From positions 1 to 64,000 of the forward strand of contig JASBNA010000079.1 in assembly GCA_038087015.1 (NCBI GenBank): a stretch of DNA of 64,000 nt, read 5' to 3'. Made by a program: the position numbers and the translations under genes. Below are positions 1 to 8,417 of the stretch, piece after piece (within the stretch, counting starts at the first letter, position 1; every line of letters starts with the position of its first letter). Below the pieces are notes generated by a model, which saw only the letters and a program-made list of their open reading frames with translations, did not search any database and was not told where the DNA came from. The DNA is from Cerrena zonata. Taxonomy: Eukaryota > Basidiomycota > Agaricomycetes > Polyporales > Cerrenaceae.

Positions 1-1360
1 AAATCATACAATAGACGACCCATTAAAGTAGACTTACCAGCATCGACATGACCAATGACCACAAACGATTTGTGGGCTTTGCTGTAGGCCTTGTTGGTGG
101 AAAGTTCATTTTCTATGTTGATCTTCTTGAAAGGTTTAGTTGGCTTTGGGGGTAATTTTTCCTTTTGGTCAGTCTCCTTCTTATTTGAGTCAGAAATCTT
201 CAAGTCATTCATTCCATCTTCAAATGCAGTTTTTTGGGCATTGAGAATTTTGTCATCAGGACTTGGCTCTTCGAAATTATTTTTAGCTTTTTTAACATTT
301 TCTATATTCAATTCAATGTTAGTAAGAGGACAAAAAATTGATCCTGCCAGTCTCTTAAGTTTATTCCTATTTTGAGGTACGTGATTTTCCTGATCGTTTT
401 GATTTTCGTTTTGATGGAAAAGAAAAGCAGAAATTGAGTTATGAGGGTATTTTAAAACGTTGTTGTCATCAAGAGATAGATCATATACAATTAGAGGAGC
501 CTCTGGTGTTATTTTCTCTGGTTTTTCTATTATCGAAGAAGATCCTTGTTCGTCATTCGTATTAACTTCGAGATGTTCATTCAACTTAGTATCTTGTTTC
601 TTGCTCAAGCTGTTAACAGGTTTGATATTGGATCTGCGAATGTTAGCTATCTTCTCGAGAGGCTTTCTTTCTAGAACTTTCTTCTCTAATGAGTCCTTTC
701 CATTAGAATTAACTTGAAGATTCTCTAATATTCCCAAGGACCTATTATTATTATTTTCGGTTACCTGTTCCTCTGACTTCTTCTGCGCTCTAGACTTCGC
801 TAGAGATGCCAATTTAGATATGCGTTGAGGTTTCTCCTCTAGTTTATTTGAGTTGTCTTTCTCTTGTTTCATTCTAGCTCTCTCTTGAGCGAGTTTTTGT
901 AATTTTGAAAGTGGCTTCGACTCTGCTGAATCTTCTATAAAGAAATATATATATTAGAATCCTAGAACTCTTGTTAACGGGAAACAAAACGATTTCAAAA
1001 TTTCGAAAAATCAAAGACCTCTTTGCTCAGTTTCTTCCGGGCAATTAATAGACAAACTATGAGTCAATGACGGAATAAAGAGAAAATTTGAAGATTAAAA
1101 AAAAACATACCTTTCTTCTTTGGAAACTTGGACTTTAACTCCTCTATGGCATCACTTAACTCATAATAATTGAAATATAAGGCCTCCTTTAATGCCATTT
1201 CATTTATGGAATTGTTATAAGAAGCCATTAATTCCTTTAATTTTGGTAAAGTCTCATACAATTTATCATACTCTTCGTCATTCAAACTGTCTTCAACGAA
1301 TTCTTCTTCACCTGCAGAATTGTCATAATCTGCTAGATCATCATCATTGAATGGGGCCAT
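1..1360 (-). CDS. HBS1: Hbs1 ribosome-rescue GTPase, 5' part, one intron
   Basis: Hbs1 is the eRF3-like GTPase that works with Dom34 to split stalled ribosomes in no-go and non-stop decay. Exon 1 (1360 down to 1111) encodes an acidic N-terminal domain of about 83 residues that resembles the Hbs1 N-domain. A GTATGT donor at 1110-1105 and a TATAG acceptor ending at 935 define a 176-nt intron. The frame stays open across it (one base of a split codon in exon 1, two in exon 2). Exon 2 carries a Lys/Arg-rich linker (ISKLASLAKSRAQKK-type) and reaches the G1 motif GHVDAGKST in the last 60 bases, where the window cuts the gene. G2-G4 and the beta-barrel domains lie outside. It could be confused with SUP35, but a separate SUP35 lies at 48.5 kb and this one has no prion-like domain. 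Confidence 0.9.
935..1110 (-). other. Spliceosomal intron in HBS1
   Basis: Donor GTATGT directly follows the Lys-rich end of exon 1. Acceptor TATAG precedes the GAA-GAT codons of exon 2, with a TTCTAAT branch-like sequence shortly upstream. Removing 176 nt joins two conserved Hbs1 segments in frame. No other intron is convincingly needed in the window. Confidence 0.8.
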
Positions 1361-1496
1361 TGTTGGTAAAAGATGTAATCAATCCTCTAGACTTCAGAGA
1401 GAAGAATTAAAAAAAAAATCTAGACAAACCAGTTTGCTGAGTTAATGCGACAGTTGCTTGAAGTTTTTCTAGTGAGAAGAGGATTAAAAAAATTAG

Positions 1497-1594
1497 TGAC
1501 AACCGCGAGGTTCGAACTCGCGCCTCCGAAGAGACCAGGAAAGTATGGTAAGGTGACCTTACCCTGGCGCCTTAGACCACTCGGCCAGGTTGCC
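1497..1594 (-). tRNA. tRNA-Leu (anticodon AAG) with intron
   Basis: This 98-nt gene reads GGCAACC...GGTTGTC plus discriminator A, so the acceptor arm pairs fully (one G-U). It has the Leu/Ser-type D arm TGGCCGAGTGGTCTAAGGC, a long variable arm, and a T arm with GTTCGAACC. Anticodon stem CCAGG/CCTGG encloses a loop holding AAG followed by G and then about 16 nt of intron before the stem closes. The intron contains CCTTAC, complementary to the anticodon GTAAGG stretch, as usual for yeast tRNA introns. The base before U33 reads as G, which is unusual and may hide a small misplacement of the stem. A T-run terminator follows at 1481-1493 in minus orientation. Confidence 0.88.
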
Positions 1595-2888
1595 TCCAAT
1601 TACACACCTTACAGGTATTTTGGTACTGAGATGTGTCATATTTTATCTGTTAAAAATTAAAGAATTTTTAGAAAAAATGTAAGAAAGGTATATATTAGTT
1701 TATAATTATTATTTTATTATAATTCGGAAATCAGGTATTCAATATTGAATAAAAAAAATATACTTTTGTACTTAGAAAAAAAGAAAAAAAGAAAAAAAAT
1801 CCTTCTTAATCAAAAATATTTTATCGATTTTCGACCACCTTTAAGATTCTCCTGGGGTCCTTACCCGTTGAACCATGAAAATGGATTCATCTCTTTATTA
1901 TCGCCATATAAATTCAAAATTCAAAATTTATTAGTGTGTCATTACTCATAAAACTAAGCTTTTGGTTAGAACTTTTCTTTAATTTCCGCCTACAAATCAT
2001 ATATGGAAAGGAATTTTCCCAATTCCAGATCATCATTTCATTTTACATGTCTTTTCTAATAGAATGGAATGAAAAGTATTTACTGGGTATTAACCGTAGA
2101 AATTGAGGCGAGCTGTGACCCTCTGAATTTTTTATTTCTTAAATGTCATCATCCATCTGAATGTTTAGTAGTTTAGAGGAAGCTTTGCAAATTTACTTGA
2201 TCGGCAATATTATGCTATGAAAAGAAATTAACTCTTTGATTGTGGTGATAGAACAAGCATATATAAAATATATATTATGAAACGCAGGAATTCACTTCAA
2301 TAAAGATCCTTGTATTCATGTTTTATCTGAAAGAAAATGTGGGTGAGTTAATAAAAACTATACCAAACTTTGAAGCCTGACAACAGATATATATACAAAA
2401 TATTTAGTTATTGTACGATCCAGATAGATTTGGACTCCACCGCAATTTCTGTGAAGTTAAGAAATTTATATTTATGGGGCCTTCAAAGTGCTTTCAGATG
2501 TTGTTCTTGTTTTTTTTTTGTTTGCAGCAAAATACACTCTATATTGTTAGAGATTTATGAATCTCAGAGCCAAAATCAGATACTTGTCAATATTTGGAAA
2601 AATGAATTCAATGGCATGAGGAAATGTATAAGTGCTTAGATTGACAATACAAAATATGGAATTACCTCAAGTATATTGGCACCCAAAATAGAAAATGAAA
2701 CAGCTACTTCACCTCTTAAATCTGTAAAAATTTGAAGTTCCCTGAATGCCACCCCAGGAGATACCATATAGGCATGGCCTTATCATTCAGTGCATTAGTT
2801 GGAAAATCCAAAGATAACTACATTGCGTGTAAGTATAACAAGCTAGACGGGGGACCATATATTGAACTATAATAAAGCGCCATTAGTA
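1595..2888. other. Intergenic, no gene recognised
   Basis: This 1.3 kb AT-rich stretch lies between tRNA-Leu and the copia-derived ORF. It has short open frames (for example 2370-2639 plus strand) without recognisable domains and with non-ATG or weak starts. No clear LTR ends, tRNA or conserved coding segment was found. Confidence 0.5.
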
Positions 2889-3296
2889 TTAAGCTAAATC
2901 CACTACAAACAATCCGTTATCAGCAATTGAGCCTAATTTCTTATCATCTGGACTAATGTAAATTCCATCACCACCTAACAGAAAGTTAATACCAGAGTCT
3001 TTCATGGCTTGAGCCATAGAGACAAAACTTTTTTCGGCATCAGGAGCATAAAGGCAATCATCCAATGTCAATTCAGAACCGCATGCCAACGAAAGGACGA
3101 CACTTCCAGAAGCCTCCGCATTTACTTTTCCATCGTTACCCAAGACCACTTCTCTGGGTTTTTCAAAAGTTTCAATTGATTTAAAGAGAGAACGGTCTGA
3201 AAATATATGTTGGGAAACATTAGTCACAACAAAAATTCCACTATTTGATTCTTCCGAATGGTCACCACCACATGAATGACTTCCGCAACAAGACAT
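2889..3296 (-). CDS. Small protein derived from copia protease/pre-integrase region
   Basis: A 135-residue ORF with its own ATG and stop. Residues 21-90 follow the copia-type retropepsin fold pattern: the hydrophobic strand that normally holds Asp-Ser/Thr-Gly, then SDRSLFKS (about 33-40), VVLGNDG (50-56) and TLDDCLYAPD (77-86). The last third follows the gag-pre-integrase pattern, ending in NGLFVVDL (127-134). The catalytic DSG is replaced by Thr-Asn-Val (about 25-27), so it should not be an active protease. The N-terminus is Cys/His-rich (CC at 3-4, C9, H7, H13) and unlike a retroelement, suggesting metal binding. No gag, integrase core, reverse transcriptase or LTR is seen around it. It is either a domesticated gene or a relic that happens to be open; the clean start and stop favour the former moderately. 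Confidence 0.6.
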   Translation of the reverse strand: MSCCGSHSCGGDHSEESNSGIFVVTNVSQHIFSDRSLFKSIETFEKPREVVLGNDGKVNAEASGSVVLSLACGSELTLDDCLYAPDAEKSFVSMAQAMKDSGINFLLGGDGIYISPDDKKLGSIADNGLFVVDLA

Positions 3297-4475
3297 GACT
3301 AGATTATTAAGATTGAAGCAATTAAGTTGGTACTTTTCCAGAATAAAGCTGATAGTCTGTTAAATTTAAAGTCGATGCAATCACCAGACCTCGAAGAAAA
3401 TTTGGTACCCCACTTTTTTGTATGCGCACGCCACTTACCACTCTCGACTAACTCGCTGATAAGATAATACAATCTACAATTAGGACATTTCCTGATAAGA
3501 TGTATGGATCATATCAAGATCCAGAGGCTTATCCTGGTGGAAATAGTCCTTAACGATTGTCAAAAACTATCAAAAATGCAAAGAGTTCACCATTTCATTA
3601 CTTCGGAGATAAGTACAAAGTACATTTATAATCGTTTGGTTAAATTTTTAGCATTAAGCAGATTGATACAAGGTCAATACCGTATATTACTTTGTTTTGA
3701 GTTTATCCTTTTTGTAAAAGTGAACTTTAATTAATTTTTCGAAAAAATTGAATTATGATGTTTTTTGCAACAATTCGCATCCAATTACTATATATATGAA
3801 ATTCGATGATTTACATCTTTTTCTTTTATCACTAGAATTGAAACTTTTCTAATCAGGATATTATTACCACATTTTCTTCAAGCCAAAACAAGCCATAATC
3901 AACTACAAGGACGTTTTCTGTATTTCTAACGGCAATATTTTTGAAATATGTCGGGAGGATTGGTTGATTTCCAACTAAAAATCCTCTCTTGCATCCAGCA
4001 AACAGATTCAGTATCTACACCTCTAACAAAAAAACTTTGTAGAGTTGAAACGAAGTTAAAACAATGGGTGTTCTGTTCGTAAGATGTAATTTTTTTTTAA
4101 AAATTTTGGACATGATCTTCAACGGGGGAGGGTCTTTGTCTGAGACATTATGAATTTTGTAAACAAAAGACGTTTTTATGTTTTTATATAGCTACGCCAA
4201 AAATCACCAGACATATCTCTTATGGGCTCAAGGATTGGCTTATGTATATGAACAGCTTCAGAAGAACACGGGATATTAAACACATTTGGGATCATCTTTT
4301 GGTATTTCCGTTTTATATATGTAATTTAAGTGGCATTTCCACAAGTTTTCCTTCGACAGAGCTTAACAAATTATTTCTCTGTGAAGTCTCCTTAGGTAAA
4401 GTATTAAATATCAAAAATAAAAAAAACATGGAGAACACAATTAGTTAAATGTACTAGTGTCTTCAAAAAAATAAC
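3297..4475. other. Intergenic, no gene recognised
   Basis: AT-rich 1.2 kb between the copia-derived ORF and tRNA-Ala. At 3500-3553 an ATG opens a frame of only 17 codons (MYGSYQDPEAYPGGNSP) without continuation. Open frames at 3504-3734 and 4242-4448 have no recognisable features. No LTR could be delimited by eye. Confidence 0.45.
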
Positions 4476-4548
4476 TGGACGAGTTGGGAGTCGAACCCAA
4501 GACCTTTCGCATGCTAAGCGAACGCGCTACCAACTACGCCACACGCCC
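4476..4548 (-). tRNA. tRNA-Ala (anticodon AGC)
   Basis: A 73-nt gene reading GGGCGTG...CTCGTCC plus discriminator A. It has D arm GGCGTAGTTGGTAGCGC, anticodon arm TTCGCTTAGCATGCGAA with AGC, and T arm GGGTTCGACTCCC. No intron. An A-run at 4465-4471 on the plus strand gives the RNA polymerase III T terminator on the minus strand. The LINE fragment lies directly on its 5' side. Confidence 0.96.
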
Positions 4549-4560
4549 ATTTTATGAACA

Positions 4561-4575
4561 GAAAAATGGGCTTAG
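4561..4575. repeat. Left target-site duplication of the LINE
   Basis: GAAAAATGGGCTTAG, nearly repeated as GAAAAATTGGGCTCAG at 5700-5715 (one indel, one mismatch). The pair brackets the LINE fragment and its poly(A) tail exactly. Confidence 0.6.
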
Positions 4576-5699
4576 CTTTTAAAGAGTACGTTATATAAAA
4601 TAAGTTTTGAAGCTTAAATGTGTTTTTAATGTTAAGATTCAAACCTACGTGAATAAACTATATGGCCAAACAATAGTCACTCCTCTGACCATTAAAACGG
4701 TCCCATGGTATGCTCTTCTCTTGGGTTTCCACGTCACCTACCGCATTTATTTTCAAAACCCCATTATCACCTCCCCAGACTTCACTAAGGCAGAACAACA
4801 GTATGTCAAGGCCTGGGAAACACTCATCAAGCCACACCTCAAAGATAACTTTAACCTTCTACCTCCAACTGAATACAGTTGGGAAGAATACAACGCACTC
4901 ATGACGCAACCATTGCCAGATACGGCATTTGCAAATCTTCCTACGATTAAACCGGATTTTTTTCAAAAGACCAGCTATAAGCCCCAAATCACCAAATATA
5001 AAGACAAAGACGCGGAACTTGGGTCTAAACAGCTCACATCTCTTGCTTCTTGCTCGGCAGACAAATGGAAAAAGTTTTGGAAACATATCAAGACCTTCTA
5101 TTTCTCTCTCGACGTCAACACTGATCACATCCATATCTTCAACCTAGGTCTTAAACTATGGACATTTGTGAACAAGCCCCAATGTCTGTTTTGCGGCCGC
5201 CAGGTAGATCCCAGATTTTCCCGGGACCTTATTCCAGACGAGTTTCTCACCCATGTCTATTTAGAGTGCCGTGCAACTTATCTTATTTGGGCATACTGCC
5301 AGTATCCTTCGACACAAAATATCCCTGACAGAACTTGGTCTCTTTTTATAGCCAATGCTTCTATGGACACCAAACAAATCCGAACTATTAATAGATACCA
5401 CCTGATCCTTTTAAAAGTTCAGGACTTTCGACTATCGCAGAAGCAGGAGTCAGAAAGACTTCCTGCGTTACGCAGAAAGGCTGCGAAAAAATTGGTATCT
5501 TATTATATTTCGGCACTCAATCTATAAATTAAACTAAATAGTTCCTCTGGGAACTCAACTCAACTAGCACCAACCATTTCTATCACATCACTTAATTCAA
5601 CATGGGTTTTCTTGACTAAACATAGTCTTTCCCACTCTAGGTATATATTAGTAAATAGCTACTAAATATATATTCTTATATGTCAAAAAAAAAAAAAGG
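4576..5699 (+). mobile_element. 5'-truncated L1-type (Zorro-like) LINE
   Basis: An approximately 1.1 kb insertion between two near-identical 15-16 bp direct repeats. It consists of the C-terminal end of a LINE ORF2, a short 3' UTR, and a 13-base A tail (5685-5697) next to the right repeat. 5' truncation, an A tail and target-site duplication are the signature of target-primed reverse transcription. The reverse transcriptase and endonuclease domains are missing, so it cannot move by itself. It sits with its 5' end about 27 bp upstream of the tRNA-Ala 5' end. Base composition (C-rich codons) differs from neighbouring genes. Confidence 0.72.
4607..5527 (+). pseudogene. LINE ORF2 C-terminal fragment with zinc-knuckle
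   Basis: The frame is open for 306 codons but starts at a TTG and has no ATG at its head, as expected for a 5'-truncated copy. The C-terminal half has C-x2-C (CLFC), then H-x4-C (THVYLEC), the zinc-binding domain found after the reverse transcriptase of L1-clade LINEs, followed by a basic tail (ALRRKAAKKL). The 5' 160 residues are polar and match nothing I can name. The uninterrupted frame implies a fairly recent insertion, although the target repeats already differ by two changes. Family assignment to Zorro is inferred from its occurrence in Candida. Confidence 0.65.
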
Positions 5700-5715
5700 G
5701 AAAAATTGGGCTCAG
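5700..5715. repeat. Right target-site duplication of the LINE
   Basis: GAAAAATTGGGCTCAG follows the A tail and GG; see the left copy at 4561-4575. Confidence 0.6.
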
Positions 5716-6131
5716 AATCAAAATATACACCATAATGGCTATGCAACATGAATATTTCGTGTTGGTTTGGTATAATAAAGATAAAATATTATAAAAAATA
5801 AAGAAAAAGGAAGGACAAGATAGATGAGAAAAATTGGTTTTATTGAAAATAGAATATTCACACTAAATAGCTCTCCTGGCAAAGCAATAAGAGTAATTCT
5901 ATACCAATAACTAAGCGAAGCTCCATCTTAGTTATTCATTTGGCTTTTCCAATTCTATTGAACTCGAAGTCCTTCTCCAAGAAAACTTTTTTGCAGTTGA
6001 ATAATAAGTATCTAACAGGTCGAACAGAATGCTCTTGGCTATCATACTACATCATTCATATAAGTATATATTTATTTACACTAAATAGATTTACTATATA
6101 TATATATATATATATATACATATATCTATTA
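5716..6131. other. Intergenic spacer with TA microsatellite
   Basis: Between the LINE and the 3' end of the first amidase. A (TA)n run lies at about 6097-6120. Nothing else recognised. Confidence 0.5.
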
Positions 6132-7853
6132 TTAATAGACTTTGTATAAGTCAGCTCCTAAAGCTTTAGTAATAGATTTACCAGCAGCCACAACTTCTTC
6201 ATCAAAGTATCTTCTACCGGACAATTGTAAACCAATAGGTGCGCCAGTGAAATTTTCTGGAATATAATTATCCAATTCTAATTTCTCTAAGTCACTTCTA
6301 AATTCATAGGTGCTATGACTATCATCCCATTTATCGACTTTAGGATCTTGAAACAATCCAGTTTGGAAAGCTAAAGTTGGCAAATCCAATATATTGAAAA
6401 GAGAAGTGTAGGACCAGTTATAAATCTCTTCTGGTCTAGGCGCAACATTATTATAAGTAGGGCTAAGGATGAAATCGATTTTATTTTCATTCAAAAAATC
6501 AGTATATTCTTGTTTCAAAGCATCTCTAATTATATTCAATTGACGATTTTCGGTGATTGAGAATGGGCGACCTCCATCACCAAAATTAAGATTCCATTGG
6601 GTCAACTTGGTCAAAGGCTCTCCACTTTCCGCAAGAAGACTCTTCTGAGCATCATTACCATCACAGCAGTACATCTTGTGAACGGTGTCATAAGCCAATT
6701 TAGTCTTTATTGGTTTGAACTCAACCACCTTAGCCCCTGCCTTTGACAATTTGTCAGCAGTTACTTTCAAACCTCTTTGGATAGGAGGAGTTGGCTTCAC
6801 CAAACCATCATCATACATAACAGCAATGGTCAACGAATCAACTTTAGGAACGTCAACTTTTCTCCAAGGTAATGGGATGACATTACAATCAGTTTCCCAA
6901 GGCTTACCTTGGTTGATATAAATGCTCATCCAAAAATCGATATCATCGACAGATCTAGTCATTGGACCTTGCACTGCAGGGACACTTTCTTGACCAGCAC
7001 CAGAAGAGACACCACCAGCAAGTGAAACTCTTTTAGAGGTAGGTCTTAAACCAATGCAACCAGAAAAAGCGGCTGGACCACGAATAGAACCACCAATGTC
7101 ACTACCAATACCAATTGGGGAACCACCAAAACCAACAATAGAACCTTCACCAGAAGATGAACCCCCGGGCGATAAGCCCAAATTATGGGGATTTCTAGCG
7201 GCACCTACAAAATTGTTATTAGAACACAAATGCATCAAGGTTTGAGGTTCATTGGTTCTAATATAAAAAACAGCACCCAAGTTCTCCAAAATTTGAGTGG
7301 TGTTCCCATGTTTAGGAGTTATATTATCAACCAAGGAAACATAACCTGCATGGGTTGCTTTACCTTTATAGTGCATGTGCTCTTTCAATGAAATTGGTAA
7401 ACCATGTAATGGTCCAATTGGTTTTTTCTCTTTTGCCAAATATTCATCCAAGTACTTTGCTCTTTCCAAACCTTCATCATTGAAAATTTCCATGGCACAA
7501 TTGGTGAATTGATGAGCAATAGTAGCTCTCTTAGCAAAAGCCCTGAAGACCTCAACAGCAGTCAACTCACCTTTAGCCAATTTAGGTACCAATTCAGAAG
7601 CTGGAGTATCGGTGATATTGAATTCCGCTTCACTAAGTAAGTTTTTTTCATAAATATACTTCAATGGGTTGAATTGTTTAGTTTTCAACTCATCAATATC
7701 ACCCGGTAACTCAATGCTATATTCAGGAAGAATTGCATCTTCCAATTTCTTTCTGTAAGCTTCAAGTTTTGGAACGAAGCTGGCATATTTTTCAGCATTT
7801 TCGAAACCTTCGAAGTTTTCCAGAGTTAAAAAGCTAGTGTGAGAGATTGACAT
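6132..7853 (-). CDS. Amidase-signature amidase, copy 1
   Basis: 573 residues, the usual length of fungal acetamidase/AMD2-type enzymes, which hydrolyse aliphatic or aromatic amides to acid and ammonia. The Ser-cisSer-Lys triad is visible: Lys157 in GLPISLKEH, cis-Ser232 in GGSSSGEGS, and nucleophile Ser256 in GSDIGGSIRG. The spacing (99 and 24 residues) equals that of FAAH. There is no signal peptide or obvious targeting tail. A second copy lies 564 bp upstream in the same orientation, with long almost identical blocks and a divergent substrate-channel block (about 158-300). GATAAG boxes in its promoter suggest nitrogen catabolite control. Substrate is unknown. Confidence 0.9.
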   Translation of the reverse strand: MSISHTSFLTLENFEGFENAEKYASFVPKLEAYRKKLEDAILPEYSIELPGDIDELKTKQFNPLKYIYEKNLLSEAEFNITDTPASELVPKLAKGELTAVEVFRAFAKRATIAHQFTNCAMEIFNDEGLERAKYLDEYLAKEKKPIGPLHGLPISLKEHMHYKGKATHAGYVSLVDNITPKHGNTTQILENLGAVFYIRTNEPQTLMHLCSNNNFVGAARNPHNLGLSPGGSSSGEGSIVGFGGSPIGIGSDIGGSIRGPAAFSGCIGLRPTSKRVSLAGGVSSGAGQESVPAVQGPMTRSVDDIDFWMSIYINQGKPWETDCNVIPLPWRKVDVPKVDSLTIAVMYDDGLVKPTPPIQRGLKVTADKLSKAGAKVVEFKPIKTKLAYDTVHKMYCCDGNDAQKSLLAESGEPLTKLTQWNLNFGDGGRPFSITENRQLNIIRDALKQEYTDFLNENKIDFILSPTYNNVAPRPEEIYNWSYTSLFNILDLPTLAFQTGLFQDPKVDKWDDSHSTYEFRSDLEKLELDNYIPENFTGAPIGLQLSGRRYFDEEVVAAGKSITKALGADLYKVY

Positions 7854-8417
7854 ATTGGCAACTCAATTATAATGATAAATTAGATCGAAACTGAAAAAAA
7901 AAAGAAGAAGACTCAGAACTCCCGAAAACCAATCTGTAAAGGAGGAATAGCTCACTTTATCTACCACAGGAGAGACCGATAAGGGGCACTTTAAATAATT
8001 TGGATCAAAATCACTATAGTCGATAAGAAAGACGCGGGAGTTGTACATTTTTTTTTTTTTTTTTTTTGTTAGCGTGAAAAGCGGAATGGAATGAGTTGCC
8101 TAATATGGATTCAATGATTTTGGGGTAATATCGGATCGGCTAGAAACTACTCGTTTGGGAAGATTTCATTTTGAGAGGCCGATATGAATACACCAACCAA
8201 TAAAGACGGATATTTCGAATCAAGATGAGTTGCTTAAGGAACTGTAATAGAATCTGCCAATGAATTAGATTCTGCATCTCGAAGTGTTGCATTTCGAAAA
8301 TAAGTAACGGAAAAAAAGATATTTGCAACTTTTTATGAGCGAGGTTACATTTTCTACAATTTAAGGTTTAATTAGTCTGCATTGATTACACACTCAATTA
8401 GGGAGTTAAGCCGACAA
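7854..8417. other. Spacer between the amidases
   Basis: Contains the promoter of amidase copy 1 with GATA boxes, a run of about 20 T at 8048-8067, and the 3' side of copy 2. No gene recognised. Confidence 0.5.
7955..8027 (-). promoter_or_regulatory. GATA-box cluster upstream of amidase copy 1
   Basis: CTTTATCT at 7955-7962, GATAAG at 7978-7983 and GATAAG at 8022-8027, about 100-175 bp upstream of the start codon. GATAAG is the binding core of Gln3/Gat1-type nitrogen regulators. Placement before an amide-degrading enzyme makes this plausible, but the motif is short. Confidence 0.4.

Noticed and set aside
1064..1110. Read-through tail of the first HBS1 exon
   Set aside because: It is intron sequence after a GTATGT donor.
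2370..2639. 89-codon plus-strand frame
   Set aside because: Non-conserved looking composition, starts with TTG, no motif.
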